Positions 22,491 to 36,354 are shown, counted from the first letter of the stretch. The stretch is DNA of 64,000 nucleotides from Proteromonas lacertae (GCA_002245135.1 NGBS01000003.1:124001-188000), one strand, 5' to 3'. Numbers and translations are program-made. The notes: generated from the letters alone by a model not told the origin.

Positions 22491-23318
22491 ATGTCAGAAC
22501 CACCAAATAAAAAGACTAAATTGAATTCACAAGAGGGTATATATTGTCTATGTCATACCTAGAAGGCCAAGAGGTTGATAAAGAAGTACAAAAAGCTTTA
22601 GAAGATGTTGATACTGTTCAAGTAATCATTATTTTCCTTTATAGTATATAGGAAGAAATAGAAAAACTCAATGAACAAGAACAAAAAGAAATAAACGAAA
22701 TTAGCAAAAAATACGTCAATTTAAGAGCTCCACATTACCAAAAAAGAGATAAAATAATTCAATCTATTCCTGGATTCTATTGTGAGGTTTTTCAAAATCA
22801 TAGTGACCTTGGTGATTTAATGCAAGAAAGTGACATAGAAGTTATGGAATATTGTAGTCATATTGATATAGAAGTATAATTTATATATAATATTTATCAA
22901 AAATAACTAGGAAGATAATGATACCTCTAGCTTTAAACTAATTTTCCATTTCAAAGAAAACCCATTTTTCACTGACAAGGAATTAGTGAAAATGGTTCAA
23001 TATGATCCACTTCGTAGTGTAACAGCAGTTGATATACATTGGCATAAAGGTAAAATACCAAAATGTATTACTGAAAAGAGTATATATATTTTTAATTTTT
23101 AATTTATTTTGGTTTATATTATAGAAGCAGAAAATGAAGCTACATCCTCCTTTTTATTGTGGTTAACAAAAGATAGTGATGATGAAGAAATAGCTGATAC
23201 TATAAAGACTGAAATCTATGCTCATCCTTTAGAATTTTATATGGATGTAGATGAAGACGATGAAGATGAAGAAGACGAAGAAGATGATGATGCTGGAGAT
23301 GATGAAGATAAAGAATAG
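22491..23318 (+). CDS. SET/NAP1-family histone chaperone
   Basis: Five exons are recovered. The protein begins MSEPPNKKTKLNSQE, a short nuclear-localisation-like lead. The NAP domain follows: a helical segment EEIEKLNEQEQKEINEISKK, then APHYQKRDKIIQSIPGFYCE (compare SET RxPFFxKRxxLIxxIPxFW), IFHFKENPFFTDKELVK and SSFLLWLTKDSDD. It ends in a highly acidic tail (DEDDEDEEDEEDDD). This order and the acidic C-terminus match SET/TAF-I rather than longer NAP1 proteins. The family binds H3-H4 and H2A-H2B and shuttles histones. The introns contain TAG-ending acceptors typical of the window. Confidence 0.88.
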
Positions 23319-23423
23319 TGTTTTAGTGTTTCTATTCGTATTATTGAAATTTAATTGTTTGTTTTGTAATGAATTGTAAATCTATTGTCATAATTACATG
23401 AATTTACCATTTTTTCTTTTATT

Positions 23424-24632
23424 ATGTTTTTCAAGTTGAATTTGAGATATTTTTCAACAATAAATCTTGTAAAGGACGCATGTTGCAATATTACACCAAG
23501 TATTGAAGAAAAAATACCAAGACAGTTGTTTCTTCAAAATCATCATCCATTATATATCCTAAAAGAGACTGTGTTTGATCATTTCAGACAAAACAATGCA
23601 TTTAAAAACAATATACACAATATGTCAAATCCAGTTGTTTCAGTTCATAATTGTTTTGATTTATTATTAACTCCAAATGATCACGAAACAAGATTACCTC
23701 TTAATACATATTACGTAAATAAAAATAATGTATTAAGACCTCATACAACGTATTATTATTGAATATAAAAGTATAGAGCACATCAAGTTGAACTACTGAA
23801 GAAACAAGACAGTTATATAATTTGTGGTGATTGTTATCGTAGAGATACAATAGATGCAACTCATTATCCAGTGTTTCATCAAATAGATGGAGGTAAAATA
23901 ACCAAAATAAAGAATGGAAATAAAGAAAAATGTTTGAATGAAACAGTAGATGATTTAAAATCAACATTGTCAGGATTAGTAACAAAACTATTTGGTAACG
24001 TGAAAACACATTGGGTAGAATCAACATTTCCATTTACAAATCCATCATTTGAATTAGAAATATGGTTTAATAATAAATGGCTAGAGTTGTTAGGATGTGG
24101 GATTATTCAACCAAAAATATTAGAATCTTGTGGTAAAAAAGTATATATATATATAATATACAATTATTATTATTAATAGGATTACATTGGATGGGCATTT
24201 GGAATAGGTTTAGAAAGATTAGCAATGCCATTATTTGATATTCCAGATATAAGATTATTTTGGTCAAAAGATAGTAGATTTTCCAATCAATTTAAGAATA
24301 TCAATCCTCCATTAACACCTTCTAATATTCCAAAGTTTGTTCCGTATAGTAATTACCCTCCTATAATGAGAGATATTAGTTTTTGGGAATGTCCAAATCA
24401 ACCATTTAATGAGAATGATTTGTCAGTGATTATTAGAAATAGGGCTGGCGATTTGTGTGAATCTATTGAGTTGATAGATCATTTTGTACATCCAAAAACT
24501 AAAAAAAGTAGTTATTGTTATAGAATAATGTACAGAAGTATGGATCGAACTTTAACAAACGAAGAAGTGAATGTTATTCAAGAAAAAGTGAGAAATGATA
24601 CTTGTGAAACATTAAAAGTTACTTTAAGGTAA
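23424..24632 (+). CDS. Phenylalanyl-tRNA synthetase, mitochondrial (FARS2 type)
   Basis: Three exons with introns of 27 and 39 nt give about 380 residues. This is the monomeric organellar PheRS: a class II catalytic core plus a ferredoxin-fold anticodon-binding domain. Visible features are a hydrophobic/basic leader ([17 protein letters not shown]) suited to mitochondrial import, [34 protein letters not shown], and motif 3 [16 protein letters not shown]. The C-terminal domain is [11 protein letters not shown]...[15 protein letters not shown]. Together with the GlyRS at 3.6 kb it shows that this organism translates proteins in a mitochondrion. Confidence 0.93.
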
Positions 24633-24751
24633 TTAATTAGTTTCTATTTTGAATTGTTTTATAAATTGTCGAAATAGTAAAAAAACAACAACTATTATAA
24701 GAGCTATAACATTTTTATTATCAAGGAGAATCACTCATTTTATATTTTCTT

Positions 24752-25267
24752 TTACTTTTTACCTTCAAGTGTGTAAGTTAAACCACATTTACCGCAGGTG
24801 TGTCTATTGTGGTGTGTAGCCATGAATACACCAGCACCACATTGTGGACATTCTTGCTTCATTCTTGTGATTTTTCCGTTATTATCTACTTGATAATATC
24901 TTAATACTGCTAACTTAACTTTCTTGTGTACGTGCTTTGTTTTCTTTGGTTTTGTGTATGTCTTCTTCTTCTTTTTACCGGCTTCTAATCTTGATACTAA
25001 TTCAAAAGTGCTTTCTCCATCAACTGAATAATCACCTAAGGTACATTCATCTTCTAATTGTTTTCCAGCAAAAATAAGACGTTGATCTTCACAAGCAATT
25101 CCTATTCATCAAATAATACTTTTTATATCAATACCTTCTTTTGATTGGATCATTCTTTTAACATCTTCTAATGTAGTGAATGATTCTACATCGAGAGTGA
25201 TGGTTTTACCTATTAATATATTAATCTATTGAAAAATACCATCTAAGGCTTTTACAAAAATTTGCAT
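24752..25267 (-). CDS. RPS27A: Ubiquitin-ribosomal protein S27a fusion with divergent ubiquitin
   Basis: Three exons (introns 30 and 33 nt) give about 150 residues. The first 76 are a ubiquitin fold that starts [18 protein letters not shown] and keeps [11 protein letters not shown]. It is well diverged from canonical ubiquitin and ends RLEAG, not RLRGG. The rest is ribosomal protein S27a of the small subunit: a Lys-rich extension [15 protein letters not shown], then the zinc finger CPQCGAGVF...[20 protein letters not shown]. Ubiquitin in such precursors is normally cleaved off after Gly76; here that junction is altered. It shares a bidirectional promoter with RPL13. Confidence 0.93.
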
Positions 25268-25607
25268 TCTTCTCCCTATACAATTATATCATTATTTTTT
25301 CATTAATATATTGATAAATACCTTAAAATAGCTCTTTAGGTAAGATGCAAAGCATACAATGAAAGAAATTAGTTTAGAAGTAAATAGGGTTTTAATATAA
25401 AACTAAAACTAAAAATTGCACTTGTCTAAATTTTTCGAAACCCCAACTGTATAGTGGTTTTGGGGAGGTTTGATTAACAAATATAAATTACATTCGCATG
25501 CGATTGTATGTTATAATTTATTTTTCTCTCTTACTATAAGATCTAATATATATTTTATATAACTTATGAATCCTATATGACCTGTTCTAATATTTTATAG
25601 ATAAGCC
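25268..25607. promoter_or_regulatory. Bidirectional ribosomal-protein promoter region
   Basis: This 340-nt gap separates divergent RPS27A and RPL13. It contains the perfect 10-bp palindrome TCGCATGCGA (25494-25503). It also contains a CCCCAA ... TTGGGG pair near 25441-25464. Both are GC-rich islands in AT-rich sequence and are good candidates for shared control of ribosomal protein genes. A TTTTATAG just before the RPL13 ATG may be a 5'-UTR splice acceptor. Confidence 0.5.
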
Positions 25608-26324
25608 ATGGTTAAGCACAATAACGTAATCCCAAATGCTCACTTCCATAAAGATTGGAAGCTCCATGTTAAAACATGGTTTGATCAACCAGCTCAACAT
25701 AAAAGAAGACGTTTAGCTAGAGCCACAAAAGCTGCTCATTTAGCTCCAAGACCAGTTAATAGATTACAACCAGCTGTTCACTGTCCAACTCAAAGATATA
25801 ATATGAAAGTAAGATTAGGTAAAGGTTTCACAAGAAAAGAAATAAAAGTATAGATTATAATAATTATTATAATAAATAAATAGGAAGCTGGATTAACTAT
25901 TCAATATGCCAGAAGCATTGGTATTGCTGTTGATACAAGAAGAAGAAATAAGTCATTAGAAGCTGTTCAAGTTAATGTAGATAGATTAAAGAACTATGTA
26001 TCAAAACTTATTGTTTTCCCAAGAGGCAGGTATTATTAATTTATTCATAACTTTGTTATTTATTAATATAGAAACTCAAAACCAAAGAAGGGAGATTCTT
26101 CACAAGAAGAAACCAGCAAAGCTACACAATTCAGAGGACCAATCTTACCAGTATCAAATGATAAGACACAAAAGACTGATTTAATTCCAGTAACTGCTGA
26201 TATGAAGAAGAATCGTGCTTTTGTAACAATCCGTAAAGCAAGAAATGATGCTAAATTGATCGGAATCCGTGCTAAGAAAGCAAAGGAAGCTGCTGAAAAA
26301 GTTGATAAAAAGAAGAAGGAATAA
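25608..26324 (+). CDS. RPL13: 60S ribosomal protein L13 (eL13)
   Basis: Three exons with introns of 36 and 42 nt give about 212 residues, against 211 in human. The start [17 protein letters not shown], then [30 protein letters not shown], and [12 protein letters not shown] with [20 protein letters not shown] are diagnostic of eL13. The C-terminus is Lys/Ala-rich ([16 protein letters not shown]). It is a structural protein of the large ribosomal subunit. It is divergent from RPS27A, with coordinated expression likely. Confidence 0.96.
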
Positions 26325-26470
26325 ATATAATACAGAAAATAATAAAATCGCTGCGATTTATGGCTTTAAATGTTGTATTTTATTGGGTTTAAAAGATAAG
26401 ATTATAAACAGTTATGAATATTCTTCTAATCTTTGTTAAATTAATTCTTTCAAAGAAACTTGAAGCAGTT

Positions 26471-26475
26471 CAAGC
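26471..26475 (+). promoter_or_regulatory. CAAGC motif upstream of Rpt4
   Basis: CAAGC, within TTCAAGCTTTTT, lies 46 nt before the Rpt4 ATG. It is one of the recurrent upstream CAAGC/GCTTG words. Confidence 0.35.
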
Positions 26476-26516
26476 TTTTTCATTGATTTTTTCTTCTTTG
26501 TTTTATTCAATAAATA

Positions 26517-27770
26517 ATGAGTACAGAAGCAACTGCAAACCAAGAGAGGGTTGCATTAATTAACGCATACAAAGAAAAAGTAAGAAAACACAAGAGTCTT
26601 GATTCTCAGTATATTTTTACTTTAGATTAATTGTTTTGCATAGATTAAAGAAATTAAGAGGTGAAGAAAAAATAGCGTGTGATGAATATGAATTATCTGA
26701 GAAGCATTTGAAAGCTTTACAGGTATAATTTATTTGTGAATGTTTAAATATAGAGTTGTGGTCAAATGATAGGAGAAGTTCTTCGTCCACTAGATGCAGA
26801 ACGTTTTATAGTAAAATCTTCAATGGGTCCTCGATATATAGTTGGATGTAGAAGAAAAGTAGATAAAAGTCAATTAAAACAAGGTGTAAGAGTAGCACTA
26901 GATATAACAACTTTAACATTAATGCGTATCTTACCACGAGAAGTAGATCCAAGAGTATATGGAATGTTGGATGAATCAAACGATAAAATTAGTTGGAATG
27001 ATATAGGTGGATTAAATGATCAAATCCGTGAAATAAGAGAAGTAGTGGAACTTCCTTTGACAAATCCCGAATTATTCAGAAAAGTAGGTATCAAAGCACC
27101 AAAAGGTGTGTTATTATATGGTCCACCAGGTACAGGTAAGACATTACTAGCAAAAGCATTAGCTTCCAATATGAATGCAACATTTATGAAAATTGTTGCT
27201 AGTTCAATAGTTGATAAGTATATCGGAGAAAGTTCTAGAATGGTTAGAGAAATGTTTACATACGCTAAGAGTCATACACCTTGTGTTATATTTATCGATG
27301 AAATCGATGCTATTGGTGGTAGAAGATTGTCTGAAGGTAATAGTGCAGACCGTGAAGTACAAAGAACATTGATGGAACTGTTGAATCAATTAGATGGATT
27401 TAATGATTTAGTGAGTGTGAAAGTAGTGATGGCAACCAATAGACCTGATATATTAGATCCTGCTTTATTAAGACCTGGTAGATTGGACAGAAAAGTGGAA
27501 ATTCCTTTACCAAATGATCAAGCCAGACTTGATATATTGAAGATACATAGTGCGAGTGTGTCTAAGAAAGGTGATATTGATTTTGATAGTGTTGTGAAAT
27601 TATCCAATGATTTTAATGGTGCGGATTTAAGAAATGTTTGTACTGAAGCTGGTATGTTTGCTATTCGAAACTTTAGAGAATATGTAATTGAAGAAGATTT
27701 TATACAGGCAGCAAGAAAGATAGCTGATAATAAGAAATTAGAAACAAAATTAGATTATTCAAAGATGTAA
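26517..27770 (+). CDS. RPT4: 26S proteasome regulatory ATPase Rpt4 (PSMC6)
   Basis: Three exons (introns 35 and 31 nt) give about 395 residues, close to human PSMC6 (389). It is one of six AAA ATPases in the base of the 19S particle that unfold substrates for the 20S core. Visible in order are an N-terminal coiled coil ([19 protein letters not shown]), the OB-domain text [32 protein letters not shown], Walker A GPPGTGKT, Walker [15 protein letters not shown], the second-region-of-homology arginines ([14 protein letters not shown]) and the C-terminal helical domain. The paralogue call rests on the near-identical LRPLDxERFIVK and GPRYxVGCRR segments of Rpt4. Confidence 0.93.
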
Positions 27771-27942
27771 TTCATTTATATAAATATACTATAAAAGATG
27801 TTTTTCTTTCTAATTTTTTAAATCATTACCCAAATATACAAATCATTTTTAAAAATATTATTATAATTATTATTACTTTTTTTATTTTCTTTTTTTATTA
27901 GTTATTTGAGTGAATCATTCAAAATATATTAACATTTTTCAT

Positions 27943-29544
<1,602 letters not shown>

Positions 29545-29716
29545 TCAATTAAATCCAAACGTTCACTTCAGAATGATTTTGAAATTTGGAAGAGATTTGT
29601 ATTTCTAGAACATTTTTATTTTTTTTTGTATAAAAGACAATACTATATACCACAATTTCAATATTGAACAGTTATTCAACACTATTTATAATGTTATGAG
29701 TATATTTTTTTGCATT

Positions 29717-29976
29717 TTACAAGTCAATCAAAAATAAAAATAAATCACAAGAGAAAAAACATAAACTAGCAATTAATGGCAATACTAGCAAACCTAATAC
29801 ACTTCATACAACCTATAAATGATAAAAAATAAGAATAAAATAAATTGTCTATATCTTTAAGAAATCGTATATCCAGTAAAATAAAATATACAACCGATAA
29901 TAGAATAAGTTACTATATGTCTGTAAAGGAATGTGGTAATACACTTAATCAATAAAAACACAGGACTGTAAGACAT
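29717..29976 (-). CDS. Possible small multi-exon membrane protein (57 aa)
   Basis: An ATG at 29976 followed by three candidate introns (24, 43 and 19 nt, all GT...AG) gives a continuous 57-residue frame. It starts MSYSPVFLLIK and contains IVTYSIIGYNLFYSYFLSF and LLVLPLIASLCFF, suggesting two hydrophobic helices. Size and character recall small ER subunits such as DPM2 or PIG-Y, but no diagnostic motif is present. In such AT-rich DNA short spliced frames can arise by chance. Confidence 0.3.
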
Positions 29977-30287
29977 ATGATAGAGAAAAAATGATTATAA
30001 TTATATATAAATACCTCTAATAAATAATCATTTGCAGTTTATTAGTACACATTTTCATTACTTTCAACACGTTCTTTTTGCATATTCATTTCTCATTATT
30101 TTCTAAATTCAACCCTATAACTTAAACAATCCAATTTTCTGAATCTACTTCAAACATTTTGATTATAAAAATCAACTATAAACAATGTTGAGTGTTCTAA
30201 CAACGAGAATTCAATCATTCAAAAAAAATCTCATCAAATAGATATTTGATTCTGTAGTGTTTTCAAATCTATTTTGAAAGATCAGAA

Positions 30288-31189
30288 ATGGCTTTGAGAA
30301 ACCTTACTAAAATATATAACGACTATAGGGATGAGTATTACAAATCCAGTTCAGGTGGAAGATTAATTGCAGAAGATAGAGAGTATTATTATGGATGTAA
30401 TCTTGTAGTGAATGGCAAGCTCCTAGTGTAGCACCTTTATGGGTTGATGCAGTCGATGAAATTAAGGATAATATGAGCAAAATTGAAGATAATAGTATAA
30501 TTCAGTAATTTCTTATTCTTTTAGTGAAAAAATTAAAGAAGGTATATAACCAAGCAAGTAACTTAAAGAACGTTATGGACGATGATCCAAAGAAAAATGC
30601 TCAACAGGAAGAAATAAATAATTACACAAAGAAAATTAAAAATCTATTCAGAAAGACAGAAGGTCAATTAAAAAGAATATCAAAAGATGGATCAAGTGAT
30701 TCAGGCCAAGAAAAGGCAGTAAAAATGAATATACAAAGATCATTAGCTGGACAGCTTCAAGATCTATCAATGAAATTCAGAAAAGATCAAAGTGACTTTA
30801 TGAATAATTTAAAAAGCTTGAATGAAGGTGCAGGTTCTGATGATGAAGAAATAGATGTTGGTTTTAATGACGATCAAGCAGCACGTTCAGCTGCAATTCA
30901 ACAAGAAGCAATCAGCAGAAAACAAGAAATTGAAAAAATAGCAAAAAGTGTGAATGAATTAGCTGAATTATTCAAAGATTTAGCTACTTTGGTTATTGAT
31001 CAAGGTACATTAATTGATAGAATTGATTACAACTTAGAAGAAGCTGCCAAACAAATGGATAAAGGTGTGGAGCATTTAGTTAAAGCAGAAGAGCATCAAA
31101 AGACAAGTAATAGAATAGTGTATTGTATGGCTTGTCTATTGGTATTTATTGGTGTGTTTATAGTACTGCTAATAGTGAAATGGTCATAG
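30288..31189 (+). CDS. Syntaxin-16/Tlg2-type Qa-SNARE
   Basis: Three exons (introns 26 and 30 nt) give about 281 residues. The family mediates fusion of endosome-derived vesicles with the trans-Golgi network. The N-terminus has MALRNLTKIYNDYRDEYY and WVDAVDEIKDNMSKIEDN (compare syntaxin-16 PxWVDxVDEIxxxxxxI). Next come the Habc segment with IQRSLAGQLQDLSMKFRKDQ, the SNARE helix ELAELFKDLATLVIDQGTLI DRIDYNLEEA with its central Gln, and a C-terminal membrane anchor (YCMACLLVFIGVFIVLLIV). All typical Tlg2/Stx16 positions are present. Confidence 0.92.
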
Positions 31190-31366
31190 TAAATACTATG
31201 TTTAAATAGAATAAATAAATAAAAATACTCATATCTATATATTCTAGTTGTTTTTTATGGATTTGACAAAATATGGTAATTTTGTGTAATTTTGACATGT
31301 AATCGTTTCTTTTTTTTCTTTTTTGTTTTTCTTTTGATATAATCATTCTATAATCACAATAATAGT

Positions 31367-32892
31367 ATGACTACTCGAAAAAGTATGAAAGGAAAAGGGA
31401 AGAAGAAGGGCCAAGAAGAAGAAGAGCCTGAAGTAGATTATCCAATAGAAGGCTGTGTTATATTAATGCATGATGCTGTTGATGAAAAAGAACTTCTAAG
31501 AAAGATTTTAAAGAATTATAAAGTAAATGTTATTGATGAAATTGAAGTAGCCTTTGATAAAGATAAGGCAAAAGAATTTATTAATAACGATTTAGAAACT
31601 TGGACAATGATTAATGATTACAATTCATCTCCATCAGGAACAGCTGGTAAAAAAGGCAAAGCTAAAAAACCACCTCCCAAGCCAAAACCATCATCAAAAG
31701 GTAAAAAAACTCCCAAAAATAATAAATCAGAATCTAAAGAAGGAGAGGAAGAAGAACAATTAGGCCCAGAGAAGTGTTTAGTTGGTAAAAAAGTAATAGT
31801 TTGGCGAACTGAAGGTGTTGATGTTACTAGAGTCACTAATAATGTTTTTGGACCATATAATCCAGCAGAATGGGCTAAATTAGATCCAGCACCTATTAGA
31901 TCACTTATTAAATCAGATTTTAATGTAACTATCTATGTAAGTAAAGATAATGAAACTTCTACAAAAGATATTAAATATTTCTTTATTCGTATATATATAT
32001 ATATATATATTATTTTAATATATATATATATATAGCTGCTGTAACAGTTCAATTAGAACCAAAGAAGCCAATTCCCAATCCACATCAAGATTATCAAGTA
32101 TATTTAGAAGATGTGATGGACTTTATATTTCCAGCTGAATTAATTCATCCAGATTCTACTTATCGAATGTTTATATATGCTGATATGGGACCTTTCTACT
32201 TTGATGGTAAGATGTATGGAGGAATACAGTATATTATACATTTATATTTTTTTATACAGTGGTCGACATCCTATTAATAACGCTGATATTACTGCATTAA
32301 TAGAATCATTCAAATCTCAAGATATTAAAGATATTTATATGGGAAAACATACAGCTGTAAATATGTTGGAAATGAAACAAATATATGCTAATGCAGATGG
32401 CAGGATTAAATATGATCCACCTTATACACGAGAATATGTATTTTACTTTATATTATTATTATTATTATTTAGATTGAAAGTTTATTTGACAATCTTCCAA
32501 GAAATGCAGATGGTAAATTATCATTTCATGATATACAAAGAGTAATATTAGATGTAAGAGAGGAAAGAATTAGGCAGTTTAAGAAGATGTATCCAGACAT
32601 TGTAGTCAATACTAAAATACCTGAACCACTTACAGACATGCATACTTCTTATAATTTCCCCAAAGTGGATGATATTGCTGTGTTTCATACAACTAGTCAT
32701 TTGTTAACCATTCATGGACATGAAGTAGTTACTTTAGATAAGTATAATGATACAAATGCTATAGCTAATGTGAGATTGTTGAGAGATAATAATGCACCTT
32801 TGAATGTTGGAAGAAAAGCTTTGAATTTTGATACTGTTGCATGTGTGAAAGGACAGCAGAAGGGTTCTTATGTTAATACACATAAATATTAA
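31367..32892 (+). CDS. Conserved EF-hand-like protein, possibly ciliary
   Basis: Four exons (introns 47, 31 and 35 nt) give about 470 residues. A basic Lys/Gly start (KSMKGKGKKKGQ) is followed by two soluble domains separated by a Lys/Pro linker. The C-terminal half has an EF-hand-like pair: NNADITALIESFKSQDI and IESLFDNLPRNADGKLSFHD, the latter with a near-canonical loop (DGKLSFHD). The last 100 residues (SYNFPKVDDIAVFHTTSHLL, ANVRLLRDN) look conserved but I cannot name the family. Neighbouring small coiled-coil and later CFAP genes make a flagellar role possible, but that is guesswork. Confidence 0.7.
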
Positions 32893-33012
32893 TATTTATC
32901 TTAATTTTACATTTCTGTTGTTTTATCTCAATTAAAATAGATCATAATATAAAATGTATTATTTATTTATATTGTAATTCATTATTTAAAGAGTATTTTA
33001 TTTTTAACATAT

Positions 33013-33018
33013 CAAGCC
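33013..33018 (+). promoter_or_regulatory. CAAGCC motif upstream of the 33.1 kb gene
   Basis: CAAGCC lies 46-51 nt before the ATG at 33064, like the other upstream copies. Confidence 0.35.
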
Positions 33019-33063
33019 TAGTCAAGTCAAATTATCGTTATAGTTTTTTATTTTTTAAATTAA

Positions 33064-33739
33064 ATGGACCAAGAACGTATAGTTTTGAATATTAATATTT
33101 AGTTGATCAAGAAGAATATGGAGAAGAGTATGGAGACTATTTAAGATCTTCTACTGCTGTATATTTCTTATTTATTATGTATTTAGAAATCAAAGGACGT
33201 TAAAATGACATCGCAACAATACATAAAACAAAGAAATGCGAAAAAAAGACAAGAAGAACAAAGAATGAGAGTATTTTCATAATTCTTATATTTTCTTATA
33301 GGATATGTTGGATAAAGAAAGATTAGAATTAGAAACTAAAACAAAAAAATGGGTTCCAGAAGCTAATTCACTAGCTAAGAGATATTGTCCTGGTTTAGTG
33401 TATGAGAGTAGAGGTGGAGCTAGTAATGAAGATTATTACGAAGAATTTGGAATTGTTGTTAAAAAGGATGGTGAAGTGATGAGAGTAATAGATGCTAGAG
33501 CATTTGTGAGAGAATTTGATAAATTAAAGCAATTAAAATTAAGAGATCAATACAGACCACATACTCTATCACCAATGAAAAAGAACCAAGCTGCTCAAAT
33601 CAAAGCTAAACGTGAGAATAGAAAAGATGTTCAAGATGAATTAAGAGCTTTATTAAAGAATACAACAGAATTAACTAAACAATTAGAAAATCAATTAAAT
33701 GAATTGAAACGAAGAGGATGGAATGTTCCAAACGATTAA
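33064..33739 (+). CDS. Small basic helical protein of unknown function
   Basis: Four exons with introns of 26, 28 and 31 nt give about 196 residues. The start is MDQELDQEEYGEEYGDYLRS. A basic helical stretch (QQYIKQRNAKKRQEEQRMR), a compact middle (RYCPGLVYESRGGASNEDYY) and a C-terminal coiled coil ending KRRGWNVPND follow. No enzyme motif or known domain was recognised. The first three exons are 13-95 nt, so the N-terminus depends on correct intron choice, although every junction keeps the frame. Confidence 0.65.
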
Positions 33740-33873
33740 TAGCTTTTCTATGTTTATTTATGTTTAATTCCTTTAAATACTCTTCTTGTTTTTGTTGAGA
33801 AATATATCATTAATACAAACAACAATTTTAAAAATAACAATATAAATAAGGGAAATTAAATAATTAATTATTC

Positions 33874-36354
33874 TCATTCTTTCTTTTCTTCAGGAATAGT
33901 TAATGGGGGTAATGATTTTCTAGAATCTTCAGGATTTTCACCCTTCTTTTCTTCAGCTATAGTAGCAGCAGCTGCAGGAGGTGGAGTATTTAGATTTTGA
34001 TTAGCTAGTGGTTGTGGACGACTGGAAGATTGTTGTGGTTGTTGTAAAGGAGGTGGTTGTCTAATAGGTGGTAATTGATTGGCATTTAATTTTTGTAATT
34101 TTGTTCCATCATATCCAGGAGGAGGTTGAGTTTGCATTGGAGGTATGTTTTTATCTGTACCAACTGCATCTTGTAGTGAAGGAATCATGTATGGTGAATA
34201 TCTACCTGCGAAATGAGTTAAATCTTTACAATAACATAGTATTAATGAATTAATGATGATATTATAAACATTAATAAATGCAGCTGCTATTATATATGAT
34301 AAAATCATCATTATAACTAAAAGAATATAAATATTGTATAATTCCCATTTTCCACCTGATTGATATCTTTTATCATAACTTAACCAAAAATAAGCAAAAA
34401 ATGTTGATAGAGATGCAATTAATAACTTTTGAATAATTGTTAAAGCAACAGAAACACCATTTAATGTACCAATTGTCATTATATTCTTCATTAATAATGT
34501 TTGAGTCATACTAATCGAGTCAAGCAATCCTCTTCCTTCTATACCAACTATAATATAAGCAGATGTTGTTACATATTTCAATATTTCACCACAACAGCAA
34601 ACACATAATCTCAAACAGTTTGAAAACACTGATAAACAACAATTACTATCTCCTTCATACTTTTCTATTGTTTTTGATATATAAACAAGGAAATATCTAA
34701 GAATTTGATAAATTGTGATAAAAACAGCTCCAAATGCTAAAGAACCACTGTGAAAGTATACAGCTGTTAGAAATGACTTCCATACTGGAGTATCTACTTG
34801 AATACTTCTATTTCCTTTAATTAATGGGGTAAAATAATATATTCCAACTGCACAACCGATTGTACAAATCACAACTGCATTTACATATTGAAAAGACCAA
34901 TACCAACCGAATAATTCCAAATAAGATAAATGATAGTTTTTGCTGGATATTTGGATTTTTGCCGTGATATTTGCATCTCTATAAGAATCAGCAGTATCTA
35001 TATATATATATATATATAAAATGAATAAAAAATAAATACTTGTTCTTCCATATGATACTTTCTTTGCATCAGCAGTATATATCAAAGCAATTGAATATAC
35101 AAAAAACAGAGTTAATAATGCTAAACATATAGTAGACATTATTGGAATTCTATTTTGAATAAAAAAATATAATATACATAGATAATGTGGGTAATCTGCT
35201 ATATATTGCACTACTCTCTTCTATTACATGTATTGATGTATTTAATGATTTATAACTATATATATAATAACAATAAATATTAAAATACGTTGCTATGTAT
35301 ATAAGAATCAATAACAGAATTATCACTAACAACACCCATCCAGTTACTTCAAATGCTTTTTCTGTAGATTTCTTTGGTGAAAATACATCATTTAACCATG
35401 TTACAAAATATTGTGTATTTTCTGATGTAGAATTTCCATATTCTCTATTGATGTAATCTATTGGAGCATTTCCAAACAAATCTCCACGATAAAAACAAAA
35501 AAACATTCCAATTATTAACATACAAAGCAAACCATATTGAACAAAATAAATCATACATTTTACAAAATACCTTGTTAAAATAATCAATAGAAAACCAAAT
35601 ACCATAGTAAAAAGACATGTGACACATAATAATACCCATTTACAACTAATTAAATCCATTAAAACTCCACCAATCATTGTACTAAACTGTCTTATAGAAT
35701 GAAACATATAATTATCATTATTCTTACTAACATCTTGTTGGATCGTGATTATTGTTCTATTTGTACGAATACAATTTGGACTATTTGCAGGAACATTTGT
35801 CGGATAATCACAAACAGTTACATCTCGTTTTTCTTCATTAGTTTTGAATAAACATCTTCCAAATATATTCTGTGTGTTTATAGGAACAATCCAACAATGA
35901 TGGCATTTTGGATCTGTTGATCTACTGGTGCAGCCGATTAATTCATATGCTAACGGTAATGTACTATTGGATGCACTATATTCATATGTACAAACTACGC
36001 TATCTTGCCTTGGACAAGATGAAACACAAATCCCAAACAAATCATCCCCATTACTCGTATCTAAACTCATTCTTGGGAAATATAAGTATCTACCTCTACC
36101 ATCTCTACTACATATATTACCATTATAATCAACTCCATAGAACAATCTACTCAGAAATATATATAAATATACACATCTAAATATTTCCTACCTCTAGCTA
36201 TTCCATAAGATAAAATTATAATATAATATATCCAAAATAACAAAAAAATGATTAAACACCAAAAATTAGTGCATTCCCTCTGGAATTTCACTTGTAAATC
36301 ATCATCCACCCTTTTACTTTGAGGTGTAATAAAAGCTCTACTGTAACACATCAA
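33874..36354 (-). CDS. Choline transporter-like protein (CTL/SLC44 family)
   Basis: Four exons (introns 26, 28 and probably 42 nt) give about 794 residues. The first helix follows a cytosolic lead; then the large extracellular loop has YGVDYNGNICSRDGRGRYLY, PRMS and the CVSSCPR cysteine motif that marks SLC44. The core has about ten helices, including the family block AVYFHSGSLAFGAVFITIYQ and the ILCYCKDL segment (SLC44: LFLCFCEDL). The C-terminal cytosolic tail is Pro/Gln-rich. The family moves choline or ethanolamine across plasma or mitochondrial membranes. The 42-nt third intron is a multiple of three and stop-free, so retention cannot be ruled out. Confidence 0.9.
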
